Shown piece after piece: positions 1 to 7,655 of a DNA stretch of 64,000 nucleotides. The stretch lies in the NCBI RefSeq assembly GCF_026013645.1, contig NZ_CP110224.1, positions 310,001 to 374,000 of the forward strand. Direction: 5' to 3'. Position 1 is the first letter of the stretch, and every line of letters begins with the position of its first letter. Position numbers and translations under genes: made by a program. Source of the DNA: Virgibacillus natechei (GTDB taxonomy: Bacteria > Bacillota > Bacilli > Bacillales > Amphibacillaceae). The notes below the pieces were generated by a model. That model searched no databases. It had not been told where the DNA came from and saw only the letters and a list, made by a program, of their open reading frames with translations.

Positions 1-2
1 AC

Positions 3-548
3 GGTATTGTTCATGCTTTTGAATTTGCTGCTTCGGATCCGTATCGTGCCGTAACGCATAATAAAGGAATTATGAATGGGATTGATCCGGTTGTAATTGC
101 TACAGGGAATGACTGGCGTGCAGTTGAAGCTGGAGCACATGCTTATGCAGCTCGTGATGGTCAGTACGGATCGATGACAACATGGTCAACAGACGTGTCG
201 GGTAACCTCGTAGGAGAACTCGAATTGCCGATGTCAGTCGGATCTGTAGGTGGGTCTACACAGGTTCATTCCATGTCTAAGATTGCATACAGTATGTTAG
301 ATATTGAATCGGCCCAAGAATTAGCCCAGGTCATTGTAACAGTAGGGTTGGCACAAAATCTTGGAGCACTAAAAGCGCTAGTAACGGATGGTATTCAAAA
401 AGGTCATATGGCCTTACATTCTCGCTCTGTTGCAATTGCGGCAGGGGCTTCTGGGGAGATGATTGATATTATTGCTGAACAATTAATTAAAGAAAAACAA
501 ATCCGTGTTGGAAAAGCTAAAGAATTGGTGGAACAAAATATAAAATGA
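3..548 (+). CDS. mvaA: HMG-CoA reductase, class II, C-terminal part (5' truncated by window edge)
   Basis: The reading frame is open from the first complete codon at position 3, so this is the last 181 residues of a gene that starts outside the window. It contains the catalytic lysine in HNKGIMNGI (codon 63-65), the aspartate in ATGNDWRAVEAG and the late histidine in LHSRSVAIAAGASGE, which match the Lys/Asp/His set of class II (bacterial) HMG-CoA reductases. The enzyme reduces HMG-CoA to mevalonate in the cytosol, the committed step of the mevalonate route to isoprenoids. Its stop overlaps the mvaK1 start by four bases (ATGA), implying translational coupling. HMG-CoA synthase (mvaS) is not visible and may lie upstream. 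Confidence 0.95.
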   Translation, partial: GIVHAFEFAASDPYRAVTHNKGIMNGIDPVVIATGNDWRAVEAGAHAYAARDGQYGSMTTWSTDVSGNLVGELELPMSVGSVGGSTQVHSMSKIAYSMLDIESAQELAQVIVTVGLAQNLGALKALVTDGIQKGHMALHSRSVAIAAGASGEMIDIIAEQLIKEKQIRVGKAKELVEQNIK

Positions 549-1507
549 GTATACAGAAAGCAACAACAACCGAACAAACAGCTATAGGAGTAGCTCATAG
601 TAAACTAATTTTGATTGGGGAGCATGCAGTTGTACACGGACAACCTGCAATTGCTATTCCCTTTCCGTTAGTGGGCGTTGAGTCCGTCATCGAGTATGTA
701 CCAGGTTCAGTTAAACTGGATAGTTCTTTTTATCATGGTCCACTCGAGTCCGCACCTGAATCGTTAAGTGGCATCGCAACTTGTATCAAAGAAACATTGA
801 AGCACCTCCAATTACCATGTAAGGATTTATTAATTACGATTAATTCATCTATTCCACATGGAAAAGGTCTGGGTTCAAGCGCATCGGTAGCTATATCTCT
901 AACGAGGTCTCTATTTGCATATGCTAATGAGGAATATACGGAAGCTGAATTATTAAAACTTGCAAATATTGCCGAAACGTATGCTCATGGTGCTCCAAGT
1001 GGTATTGATACACTCACCATTACTTCTGAATCACCCGTTTGGTATGAAAAGGAGCATCCGATTGACTTAATTAATCTTAGTGATGACTTCCATTTTGTTG
1101 TAGCGGATTCTGGGAGAATTGGTGATACACGCTTGTCAGTAGAATCTGTAGCACATTTATTGATGTCTGCACCGAAAAGAATCCGTTCAAAGCTTGATCG
1201 CATAGGTGAATTAACCCATCATGCAAAATACGCTTTAGAAAAAGCTGGCAAAACCCTATTAGGGCAAATGCTTAATGAAGCACAGAAAGAACTGGAAACC
1301 CTTGGTGTAAGTGATGCGGGACTAAATCGGCTTATTTACTTTGCGCGTCAAGAAGGTGCTTTAGGAGCCAAGTTGACAGGCGGAGGTAATGGAGGCTGTA
1401 TTATAGCACTGGCTCAAAATGAAGTACACTCCAGACAGCTCGCTGAGAAGTTGAGGAAAGTTGGCGCTCAGGCTGTTTGGCCATTTGTTTTAAAGAAACA
1501 AGAATAG
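545..1507 (+). CDS. mvaK1: Mevalonate kinase (GHMP kinase family)
   Basis: 320 residues, the usual size. The three GHMP-kinase motifs are present: IGEHAVVHGQPAIAIP near residues 24-39, the phosphate loop HGKGLGSSASVA at about 105-116, and the C-terminal KLTGGGNGGC at about 276-285. The catalytic aspartate is in GAPSGIDTLT (about residue 155). It phosphorylates mevalonate with ATP in the cytosol. The ATG lies inside the end of mvaA (4-bp overlap). A 295-bp spacer full of repeat-like sequence separates it from mvaD, so the operon is interrupted although all four genes point the same way. Confidence 0.95.
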   Translation: MSIQKATTTEQTAIGVAHSKLILIGEHAVVHGQPAIAIPFPLVGVESVIEYVPGSVKLDSSFYHGPLESAPESLSGIATCIKETLKHLQLPCKDLLITINSSIPHGKGLGSSASVAISLTRSLFAYANEEYTEAELLKLANIAETYAHGAPSGIDTLTITSESPVWYEKEHPIDLINLSDDFHFVVADSGRIGDTRLSVESVAHLLMSAPKRIRSKLDRIGELTHHAKYALEKAGKTLLGQMLNEAQKELETLGVSDAGLNRLIYFARQEGALGAKLTGGGNGGCIIALAQNEVHSRQLAEKLRKVGAQAVWPFVLKKQE

Positions 1508-1802
1508 AGATATAGCGGATATTCAAAAAGTCCGGTAAAAATGACACATCGGGATAGAGGATCTTCGACTAAGTACCGACACGTCCTGTGTCGAACGTCG
1601 AAGTCACCACATCCTGTGGAAGCTCGTTGGCTTGCTTTTCCGTTCCTTGGAAAAGAAATACACTTTTCCTGCGTGCTAGAACGTTTGCTCACGTATTAAT
1701 TACATACGCTGTGTTACTCAAAGCTACGCCGCCTCGAACTTCTCGGTCCTTTTTATCCTCCTTTTTGAACACGCAGATATAGCTGAAAAAGGGGAAGAAA
1801 CG
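1508..1802. repeat. Intergenic repeat-like spacer between mvaK1 and mvaD
   Basis: No convincing gene. The stretch is rich in short inverted repeats, for example CGACACGTCCTGTGTCG near 1577-1593 and CCACATCCTGTGG near 1608-1620. The core ACGTCCTGTG reappears in reverse orientation as CACAGGACGT near 3922, upstream of rocF. This suggests copies of a small dispersed element rather than unique regulatory DNA. A purine-rich ribosome-binding site for mvaD lies at the right edge. Short ORFs on both strands here have no ribosome-binding sites and are rejected. Confidence 0.5.
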
Positions 1803-2780
1803 ATGAAGGCGACTGCTACAGCACATACAAATATTGCCTTAATTAAATATTGGGGAAAGCGTAACGAATCGTTGATATTACCGACAAATAGTAGCCTTTC
1901 CCTAACGTTAGATGGATTTCGCACAACGACAACAGTAGATTTTCGAGATGAATTATCTCAGGATACGTTTACGCTAAATGACGAAATCATTTCAGGTGAA
2001 CAGTATAATCGTGTTACAGCATTTCTTGATCTTATCCGGCGGTCTGCTGGAAAAAATAATTTATATGCGGCTGTTCAATCCATTAATGAAGTTCCGACTG
2101 CAGCTGGGTTCGCATCATCGGCATCTGGTTTTGCTGCACTTGCTGCTGCAGGGTCGAAATCAATTGGGTTACAGGTAACGGATCAAGAACTGTCTCGCTT
2201 AACCCGTCAAGGCTCAGGCTCAGCTTGCCGATCGATCTATGGAGGTTTTGCCGAGTGGAAGATGGGTGAACAAGCCGATGGTTCCGATTCGTTCGCTGTT
2301 CCAGTAGCACCAACAGAACATTGGGATATTCGTGTTGCTGCCGTAATTTTATCGGATACGATGAAGAAAGTGTCGAGTCGTGAAGGTATGAAACGTACGG
2401 TCGAAACATCTCCTTTTTACTCTGGTTGGATCGACAGTATACCATCGGATATGGAACAAATGAAAAAGGGTATCGCAAATCGGGACTTTGAAAAAGTAGG
2501 AAAAATTGCCGAAGCGAATTGCTTGAAAATGCATGCAACTACTTTAGGAGCAAATCCGCCTTTTACATATTGGCTGGACACAACCTTAGCTGTTATGCAA
2601 ACAGTGAGATCAATGAGAGATAAGGGAATTGCAGCATATTTTACAATTGATGCAGGGCCTAACGTGAAAGTTCTTTATTTACCCGAAGATGAAAAAAATG
2701 TCGAAAAGACACTCCGTGAAACACCTGGTGTAACAGATGTAATCTTAAGTAAATCCGGGCAGGGAGTAACCTACTATTAG
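1803..2780 (+). CDS. mvaD: Diphosphomevalonate decarboxylase
   Basis: 325 residues, typical for the family. N-terminal ATAHTNIALIKYWGKR (residues 5-20) is the family hallmark. The GHMP phosphate-binding segment GFASSASGFAAL is at about 102-113, and the catalytic aspartate is in TIDAGPNVKV (about residue 283). It decarboxylates mevalonate diphosphate to isopentenyl diphosphate with ATP. An AAAAAGGGGAAG ribosome-binding site precedes the ATG. mvaK2 begins 11 bases downstream, so the two are surely cotranscribed. Confidence 0.95.
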   Translation: MKATATAHTNIALIKYWGKRNESLILPTNSSLSLTLDGFRTTTTVDFRDELSQDTFTLNDEIISGEQYNRVTAFLDLIRRSAGKNNLYAAVQSINEVPTAAGFASSASGFAALAAAGSKSIGLQVTDQELSRLTRQGSGSACRSIYGGFAEWKMGEQADGSDSFAVPVAPTEHWDIRVAAVILSDTMKKVSSREGMKRTVETSPFYSGWIDSIPSDMEQMKKGIANRDFEKVGKIAEANCLKMHATTLGANPPFTYWLDTTLAVMQTVRSMRDKGIAAYFTIDAGPNVKVLYLPEDEKNVEKTLRETPGVTDVILSKSGQGVTYY

Positions 2781-2791
2781 GGGGTGATCGT

Positions 2792-3892
2792 TTGCCTAAC
2801 ACACCTATGACGATTAAAGTGCCCGGGAAATTGATGATAGCTGGAGAGTTTGCTGTACTTGAACCCCATCATCACTTGGTTGTCATGGCAGTTGATCGTT
2901 TTGTTTATGCGAGTATCCAAAAAAGTGATACCAACAGCCTGACACTGCAGGATTTTCAGCTAGAGGATCTTACTTGGGAATATAAGAATAGTGAGGTTAA
3001 GATTTCTTCCAATGATCGACGTACCCATTTTGTAGGGGATGCCATGACAACCGCTGTTACATATTTAAAGGAGAATTCGATAACGCCTGATCCATTTGCC
3101 CTGTCCATAAAGAGCGAATTGGATGATGCGTCAGGGGTGAAATATGGTTTAGGATCAAGTGCAGCTGTCGTAACTTCGGTTATCGCTGCGATCTTAAAAA
3201 AATATTTACCTGATTCTCCTGATCCAACGCTGGTTTTCAAACTTGCAGCTATTGCACATGTGAAGACACAGAGAAATGGGTCCGGTGCAGATGTAGCAGC
3301 ATCCTCTTATGGTGGATTTATTAACTATTCTTCCTTTCAGGCGGAATGGCTGCTTAAAGAATATGAGAATACAACGAATCTGATTGAATTGGTTAGAAAA
3401 GAATGGTCTTATTTTTCAGCAGAAAAAGTAAAGCTACCGGAAAATATATATGTATGTATTGGCTGGACCGGTAAACCAGCTTCAACTAAAAAACTCGTCA
3501 ATGAAATCCTGCAACTGAAAAAAGACAACCCCGCTCCATTTCGACAATTTCTTACTATTAGTGAGCAAGCTGTTCGAAATGTTTTGCAAGGTATGAAAGA
3601 AGCGAATACCTCCCTTATGATGGAAGGCATGAAGCAAAACAGAGCGGCATTAGCGCAAATAGGTGAAGCGGCTAATGTTGCCATTGAAACCCCTCTACTC
3701 ACACAATTATGTGATTTGGCCGAGGAATATGGTGGCGCTGGCAAGCCTTCAGGAGCCGGTGGTGGTGATTGTGGAATTGCGTTTATGCCATCGAAGGAAA
3801 AGGCCTATGAATTAGAACGTGCATGGGAGAAAGTGGGAATTAAACCATTAATTCTTCAGCCGAATGAACAAGGTGCTTTAGAAGAAGCATAA
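2792..3892 (+). CDS. mvaK2: Phosphomevalonate kinase
   Basis: 366 residues beginning at a TTG preceded by AGGGGGTGA; the next in-frame ATG is five codons later. GHMP motifs: KVPGKLMIAGEFAVLEP near residues 9-25, phosphate loop GLGSSAAVVTSV at about 119-130, and the C-terminal GGAGKPSGAGGGDCG near 314-328. It makes mevalonate diphosphate, the substrate of the preceding gene's product. With mvaA, mvaK1 and mvaD this completes the lower mevalonate route. No isopentenyl-diphosphate isomerase (fni/idi) gene lies in the window. Confidence 0.94.
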   Translation: MPNTPMTIKVPGKLMIAGEFAVLEPHHHLVVMAVDRFVYASIQKSDTNSLTLQDFQLEDLTWEYKNSEVKISSNDRRTHFVGDAMTTAVTYLKENSITPDPFALSIKSELDDASGVKYGLGSSAAVVTSVIAAILKKYLPDSPDPTLVFKLAAIAHVKTQRNGSGADVAASSYGGFINYSSFQAEWLLKEYENTTNLIELVRKEWSYFSAEKVKLPENIYVCIGWTGKPASTKKLVNEILQLKKDNPAPFRQFLTISEQAVRNVLQGMKEANTSLMMEGMKQNRAALAQIGEAANVAIETPLLTQLCDLAEEYGGAGKPSGAGGGDCGIAFMPSKEKAYELERAWEKVGIKPLILQPNEQGALEEA

Positions 3893-3914
3893 AGTAAAAC
3901 TTCATTCAGTAGAG

Positions 3915-4080
3915 GTTTCAACGCACAGGACGTGCTAATGCCGGCGTTGCGATAGGACGTCGCGACCTTAGCCGGTGGACGCACAAAATTTTTCGGTGGG
4001 ACGAGCATTTACGCACAGTCCCAAGGGTTTTCGGTGGGACGAGCATTTACGCACAGTCCCAGGACGTGCCGTATTTAGTC
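3915..4080. repeat. Intergenic repeats, including a 34-bp exact tandem repeat
   Basis: Within the 311-bp mvaK2-rocF spacer, two exact 34-bp copies occur at 3990-4023 and 4028-4061 (period 38, spacer AGGG); each contains GGTGGGACGAGCATTTACGC. Upstream, CACAGGACGTGC (3922 on) and ATAGGACGTCGCG (near 3952) resemble the element between mvaK1 and mvaD. No ORF with a ribosome-binding site is present. The role is unknown, perhaps a dispersed palindromic element. Confidence 0.6.
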
Positions 4081-4145
4081 AACCTGCCGTTAAACTGCGA
4101 TAAATCTAGTCCAGACCCGAAGAATGTATATATATGCAAAAAAAT

Positions 4146-4173
4146 GTCGAGTTGAGTCACTCGACTTTTTTTT
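4146..4173 (+). terminator. Rho-independent terminator of the mevalonate operon
   Basis: Stem GTCGAGT (4146-4152) pairs with ACTCGAC (4159-4165) over a 6-nt loop and is followed by eight T. It separates mvaK2 from rocF. Confidence 0.85.
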
Positions 4174-4203
4174 ACTACAATAATTAACAAGGAGGTAGAA
4201 ACC

Positions 4204-5106
4204 ATGCAAGATAATATGTCAATCATTGGAGTCCCTATGGATTTAGGCCAAAGTCGCCGTGGAGTAGATATGGGGCCAAGTGCGTTGCGTTACGCAGGTG
4301 CTATAGAAAAACTACAAGAATTAAAAAATGATATACATGACTTAGGTGATATAGCGATAGCACGTCCGGATACTGCAAATGCAGTTGAAGCGTCTAATTT
4401 AAAAAACTTGAAACAAGTCATGGAAGCAAGTGAGGAGTTGGCTTCCATTGTGGATCAGGAGATTAAAAAGAATCGATTCCCGGTCATATTTGGTGGAGAT
4501 CATAGTATTTCAATCGGAAGTTTAGCAGGAATAGGCAGGCATTACGAAAATTTAGGAGTTATTTGGTACGATGCACACGGTGATTTGAATTCGAGTGAAA
4601 CATCCCCTTCTGGTAATATTCACGGAATGCCATTAGCGGTTAGCTTAGGTATTGGCCATGAAAAACTAACCAATTTAGCAGGATATGCACCTAAAATAAA
4701 ACCAGAGAATATTGTTATTATTGGTGCTCGTTCCCTTGATCCTGGTGAAAAGGAATTAATTCGTGAAAAGGGAATTAAAGTATACTCGATGCATGAAATT
4801 GATCGACTAGGTATGCCGAATGTAATGAAAGAATCGATTGACTATTTGAAGGGACGCACAGATGGTGTTCATTTAAGTCTAGATCTTGATGGTTTAGATC
4901 CTTCCGAAGCTCCTGGCGTGGGAACCCCCGTAATTGGTGGGGTTACATATCGCGAAAGTCACTTAGCAATGGAAATGCTTGCAGAAGCAGAAATTCTAAC
5001 ATCGGCTGAATTTGTTGAAGTTAATCCAATATTAGATGATAAAAACAAAACAGCGGCCGTCGCAGTTGGTTTGATGGGCTCGTTGTTTGGTGAAAAATTG
5101 AAATAA
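4204..5106 (+). CDS. rocF: Arginase
   Basis: 300 residues, the usual length. All six manganese ligands of the ureohydrolase fold are visible: His100 in GGDHSISIG, Asp123/His125/Asp127 in YDAHGDLNS, and Asp227/Asp229 in SLDLDGLDPSEAPG. GDLNSSETSPSGNIHG matches the arginase substrate loop rather than agmatinase. It hydrolyses arginine to ornithine and urea in the cytosol. The ribosome-binding site AAGGAGG lies 8 bp before the ATG. The gene stands alone between two terminators, just upstream of sigW. Confidence 0.96.
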   Translation: MQDNMSIIGVPMDLGQSRRGVDMGPSALRYAGAIEKLQELKNDIHDLGDIAIARPDTANAVEASNLKNLKQVMEASEELASIVDQEIKKNRFPVIFGGDHSISIGSLAGIGRHYENLGVIWYDAHGDLNSSETSPSGNIHGMPLAVSLGIGHEKLTNLAGYAPKIKPENIVIIGARSLDPGEKELIREKGIKVYSMHEIDRLGMPNVMKESIDYLKGRTDGVHLSLDLDGLDPSEAPGVGTPVIGGVTYRESHLAMEMLAEAEILTSAEFVEVNPILDDKNKTAAVAVGLMGSLFGEKLK

Positions 5107-5119
5107 TACATTCACACAC

Positions 5120-5168
5120 AAAAAAGACATTAAACTTCTGTGGTTGGAGAAATTTGATGTCTTTTTTG
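5120..5168 (+). terminator. Terminator downstream of rocF
   Basis: AAAAAGACATTAAACTTC pairs with GGAGAAATTTGATGTCTTTTT (arms about 5121-5138 and 5146-5166), with T residues following. The A-rich left arm could let it act for the opposite strand too, where the small Spo0E-like gene ends nearby. Confidence 0.75.
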
Positions 5169-5236
5169 TTTTACCCTATTTTTTTCTTTTTCTAACTTAC
5201 TATATCTGTAGAATCTTCGGAGTTATTGGCGCACGA

Positions 5237-5389
5237 TTATTGTGCGTAGTTTTGATATTCATTGATGAGGTTATCTAGCTTTATGCTGGAAGCTATCACA
5301 GCCTCAGAAGTTAATTCATGTGAATCACTTAATGCTATCATTTCATGTCGACATTCTTCGATTTTTTCTAATAATACAGCTTTACCCAC
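5237..5389 (-). CDS. Spo0E-like aspartyl-phosphate phosphatase (50 aa)
   Basis: Too short for standard ORF cut-offs, but well supported. A GTG start (5387-5389) lies 8 nt after a perfect AGGAGG (complement of 5398-5403). The 50-residue product begins MGKAVLLEKIEECRHEM and ends with SSIKLDNLINEYQNY, the SxxLDxLI signature of Spo0E-type phosphatases. Family members are small two-helix proteins that dephosphorylate Spo0A~P (or another response regulator) and so delay sporulation. It lies between rocF and sigW on the opposite strand. Which response regulator it acts on cannot be told from the sequence. Confidence 0.88.
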   Translation of the reverse strand: MGKAVLLEKIEECRHEMIALSDSHELTSEAVIASSIKLDNLINEYQNYAQ

Positions 5390-5542
5390 AAAAATATCCT
5401 CCTATCCAGTATAATATACTATAAAAGTACCCGGAAAAAAGCAAGTATAAACAGCGATTTTATTTAATTATTTTTAGTAGCAGGAGAAAAATGTGAAATT
5501 TAATAAGTGCAACTAGGTCCCCTAAAGGCTTGTTTCTAATTT

Positions 5543-5569
5543 TGAAACCTTTCATAGATTCAATTCGTA
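5543..5569 (+). promoter_or_regulatory. SigmaW-type (ECF) promoter of sigW
   Basis: TGAAAC (5543-5548), a 17-nt spacer and CGTA (5566-5569) match the sigmaW consensus TGAAAC-N16/17-CGTA. It lies about 30 nt before the sigW start codon and implies autoregulation, as known for B. subtilis sigW. Confidence 0.88.
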
Positions 5570-5600
5570 GCATAAATACCGCACTTGCGGAGGTAAATAT

Positions 5601-6164
5601 ATGGATCAACTAATTAAAGATAAAATAAAACAGGTGAAAAAGGGTGATCAGTTGGCATTTGAATATGTGGTCGTCTTTTATCAGGATAAAATTTATCAGC
5701 ACTGTTATCGAATGCTAGGTAATGCACATGAGGCGGAAGACGTAGCCCAAGAAGCATTTATAAGGGCCTATATAAACATCCATTCATTTGATGATCGTAG
5801 AAAGTTTTCGACATGGTTATATCGAATTACGACGAATTTAACGATTGACCGTATTCGAAAGCGAAAGCCGGATTACTATCTTGATGCTGAGATTAAGGGG
5901 ACAGAAGGGTTGGATATGTACTCCCAGCTCACAAGTAACGACCGCTCACCTGGAGAGGAAGTGGAGAGTCGGGAGCTACAGCGCTATATTCATAATGAAA
6001 TAGCAAAGCTTCCGCCGAAATATAGAAGTATCATTATTTTACGGTATTTGGAAGAATTTTCGCTTCAGGAAATTAGCGATACCTTGGACACCCCGTTAGG
6101 AACGGTTAAAACACGTATTCACCGAGGAAGGGAAGCGTTACGAAAAAGACTTCGCCATGTCTAA
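5601..6164 (+). CDS. sigW: ECF RNA polymerase sigma factor SigW
   Basis: 187 residues, as in B. subtilis SigW. Region 2 includes the DVAQEAFIRAY segment (about 51-61) and the KFSTWLYRITTNLTIDRIRKRK promoter-melting helices. Region 4 includes LPPKYRSIIILRYLEEFSLQEI and the recognition helix LGTVKTRIHRGREALRK. SigmaW controls cell-envelope stress and antibiotic-resistance genes. It is preceded by a sigmaW-like promoter and GGAGGT, and followed 15 nt later by its anti-sigma gene. The order sigW-rsiW-cdaA-cdaR-glmM supports orthology. Confidence 0.96.
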   Translation: MDQLIKDKIKQVKKGDQLAFEYVVVFYQDKIYQHCYRMLGNAHEAEDVAQEAFIRAYINIHSFDDRRKFSTWLYRITTNLTIDRIRKRKPDYYLDAEIKGTEGLDMYSQLTSNDRSPGEEVESRELQRYIHNEIAKLPPKYRSIIILRYLEEFSLQEISDTLDTPLGTVKTRIHRGREALRKRLRHV

Positions 6165-6179
6165 AGGAGTGTGATTAAC

Positions 6180-6815
6180 TTGAATTATCATGATGAGGCT
6201 ATAGGTTATATGCATCGATATTTAGATGGAGATCTAAAGCAAGTAGAAGAAAAATTCTTGCGTAGACATTTGGAACAATGCGAAACGTGTCAGAAGCACT
6301 TCCATGAATTGAATCGAACGATCACACTTCTTCAAGGAGCAGAGCATATCCAAGCACCAGTTAATTTTACAGGGCCAGTTATGCAAAAACTACCTGTCGA
6401 GAAGAAAAGCTTAAAATATTTGCGTTGGTATAAAGCACACCCGATAGCCACGTTGGTACTCGTATCATTAATTTTCTTAATGAGTGCTGTATTTTCAACA
6501 TGGAATCAAGATGGCGATTTAGTTGTGTCGAAACAGGAAGGTCTAATTATTGAAGGTGATACAGTGATCGTTCCTTCCAATGTGACGGTTGCTTCCGATT
6601 TATTTGTTAAAAATGGTGATTTAATCATTGAAGGAACGGTGAATGGAGATATTACACTAATTAACGGGCAACTTGTCGATGATGCTCCAATGGAAAATGA
6701 ATCATTAATGGCTTCAGCTGGCGAGGTTAACGGAGAGCTCCAGCAAGTGAATCAATTTTTTGGTTGGATATGGTATCAAATTAAGGATTTCTTTCAAGGT
6801 GTCTTTGCTTTATAA
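6180..6815 (+). CDS. rsiW: Anti-sigma-W factor RsiW
   Basis: Single-pass membrane anti-sigma factor. The zinc-binding ZAS motif H-x3-C-x2-C is in RRHLEQCETCQKHFHEL (His30, Cys34, Cys37), and one membrane helix, ATLVLVSLIFLMSAVF, lies near residues 90-105. The extracytoplasmic part ends in beta-rich SDLFVKNGDLIIEGTVNGD. I chose TTG at 6180 because AGGAG (6165-6169) is 10 nt away; the GTG at 6171 is only 1 nt from it. In the family, stepwise proteolysis (site-1 protease, RasP, Clp) frees SigW; those proteases are not in this window. Confidence 0.93.
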   Translation: MNYHDEAIGYMHRYLDGDLKQVEEKFLRRHLEQCETCQKHFHELNRTITLLQGAEHIQAPVNFTGPVMQKLPVEKKSLKYLRWYKAHPIATLVLVSLIFLMSAVFSTWNQDGDLVVSKQEGLIIEGDTVIVPSNVTVASDLFVKNGDLIIEGTVNGDITLINGQLVDDAPMENESLMASAGEVNGELQQVNQFFGWIWYQIKDFFQGVFAL

Positions 6816-6950
6816 GCAGGTAGGAAACCACCATGGCGGTCAAGATCATACCACCACCATCTACAATGAAAACACTGATTTAATTATTTAATATGATTCT
6901 TCACCAAAATCTTTTGTTGACAAACTAGCTGTAATTATAAATTATAGTGC

Positions 6951-7127
6951 TGCTGCGGAAAAACACTACGCTTTCCGTGGGCTTGAGCTCAGCCAGTTCG
7001 CTTTTTTTCCTGCGGGGTCTTCCCACTGCGCTTTCCCACAGGACAAGGAAGGCTACGGAAGCATTTGCATCGCACGAAGAAAATTGGTCCTGAATTTTCG
7101 AGGAGTCTCCGTGTTTTTCCTCCGCTA
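6951..7127. repeat. Dispersed intergenic repeat (about 175 bp)
   Basis: The ends form an inverted pair: GCGGAAAAACAC at 6955-6966 and GTGTTTTTCCTCCGC at 7111-7125. Inside are phrases such as CTTTCCGTGGGCTTGAGCTC and TCCTGCGGGGTCTTCC, which I recognise from repeats scattered between Bacillaceae genes. No coding content; probably a non-autonomous mobile or structural element. Confidence 0.6.
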
Positions 7128-7295
7128 GCTAGTCTTATTGCCATATTTATTAACTAATATCAACCATAGATTTTAGTGTTGACCCTTTAATATTAGTTGT
7201 TTTCATACAAAAGTATAGACTCCTGCAGTTGATATAAATATCGACGTAACTAGCTATTATGTGATTGAAGCAAATAAAGTTGCAATGCAGACACC

Positions 7296-7418
7296 CAGCG
7301 GCGGAAATACACGTAGACTCCAGCGGGAGGATAGGCATAGGTGAGACTCTGAAATGCTTTGGCATGAAGAGGCTCACCAGCCGCCCTAAGGTGCGCGAAG
7401 TGTATTTCCAGAGCGGGC
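7296..7418. repeat. Second dispersed intergenic repeat (about 120 bp)
   Basis: The ends pair as GGAAATACAC (7303-7312) with GTGTATTTCC (7400-7409). The inside contains ACTCCAGCGGGAGGATAGGC and GAGGCTCACCAGCCGCCC, a pattern I recall from several Bacillaceae genomes. No ORF. It is a different family from the neighbouring repeat. Confidence 0.6.
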
Positions 7419-7584
7419 GATAAATTATGTCGTACTTTATAAACCTTGGCATTTACGAAGCCTTTAATGCCGGGTGCCCTAATTGCAGTAGTAAAGTTCT
7501 ATACATTGCCTATCTGCCAAAAACATAGGAAATCGCCCGACACAAACGCCAGTCGTATTTTGATGCATGTAAACTGTTAATTTA

Positions 7585-7593
7585 TGTTATACT
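7585..7593 (+). promoter_or_regulatory. Candidate extended -10 promoter for cdaA operon
   Basis: TGTTATACT is an extended -10 (TGn followed by TATACT), 63 bases before the cdaA ATG. No good -35 is visible at 17 nt. Moderate support only. Confidence 0.4.
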
Positions 7594-7655
7594 AACTAAT
7601 GGTACTATTCGTTGATGTATGGATGTGACTTTTATGTATAAAGGGATGTGTAATC

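Larger units (their letters stand above)
6816..7655. other. 840-bp intergenic region, repeat-rich, before cdaA
   Basis: No gene supported. It holds two Bacillaceae-type imperfect repeats (listed separately at 6951-7127 and 7296-7418) and a possible third inverted pair, GGGCGAT near 7415 with ATCGCCC near 7532. The only long ORF (minus strand, 7150-7452) runs through the second repeat, has no ribosome-binding site and no recognisable protein. Confidence 0.6.

Noticed and set aside
1588..1782. ORF in the mvaK1-mvaD spacer (and the minus-strand ORF at 1468-1692)
   Set aside because: They run through repeat-like DNA, have no ribosome-binding site and give no recognisable protein.
3990..4061. Possible CRISPR array
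   Set aside because: Only two exact copies with a 4-base spacer; real arrays have spacers of about 30 bp and cas genes are absent.
6917..6948. TTGACA (6917) with TATAGT (6943) as a promoter for cdaA
   Set aside because: The spacing is 20 nt, too long, and a repeat element follows immediately.
7150..7452. Minus-strand 100-codon ORF before cdaA
   Set aside because: It coincides with a dispersed intergenic repeat and lacks a ribosome-binding site.
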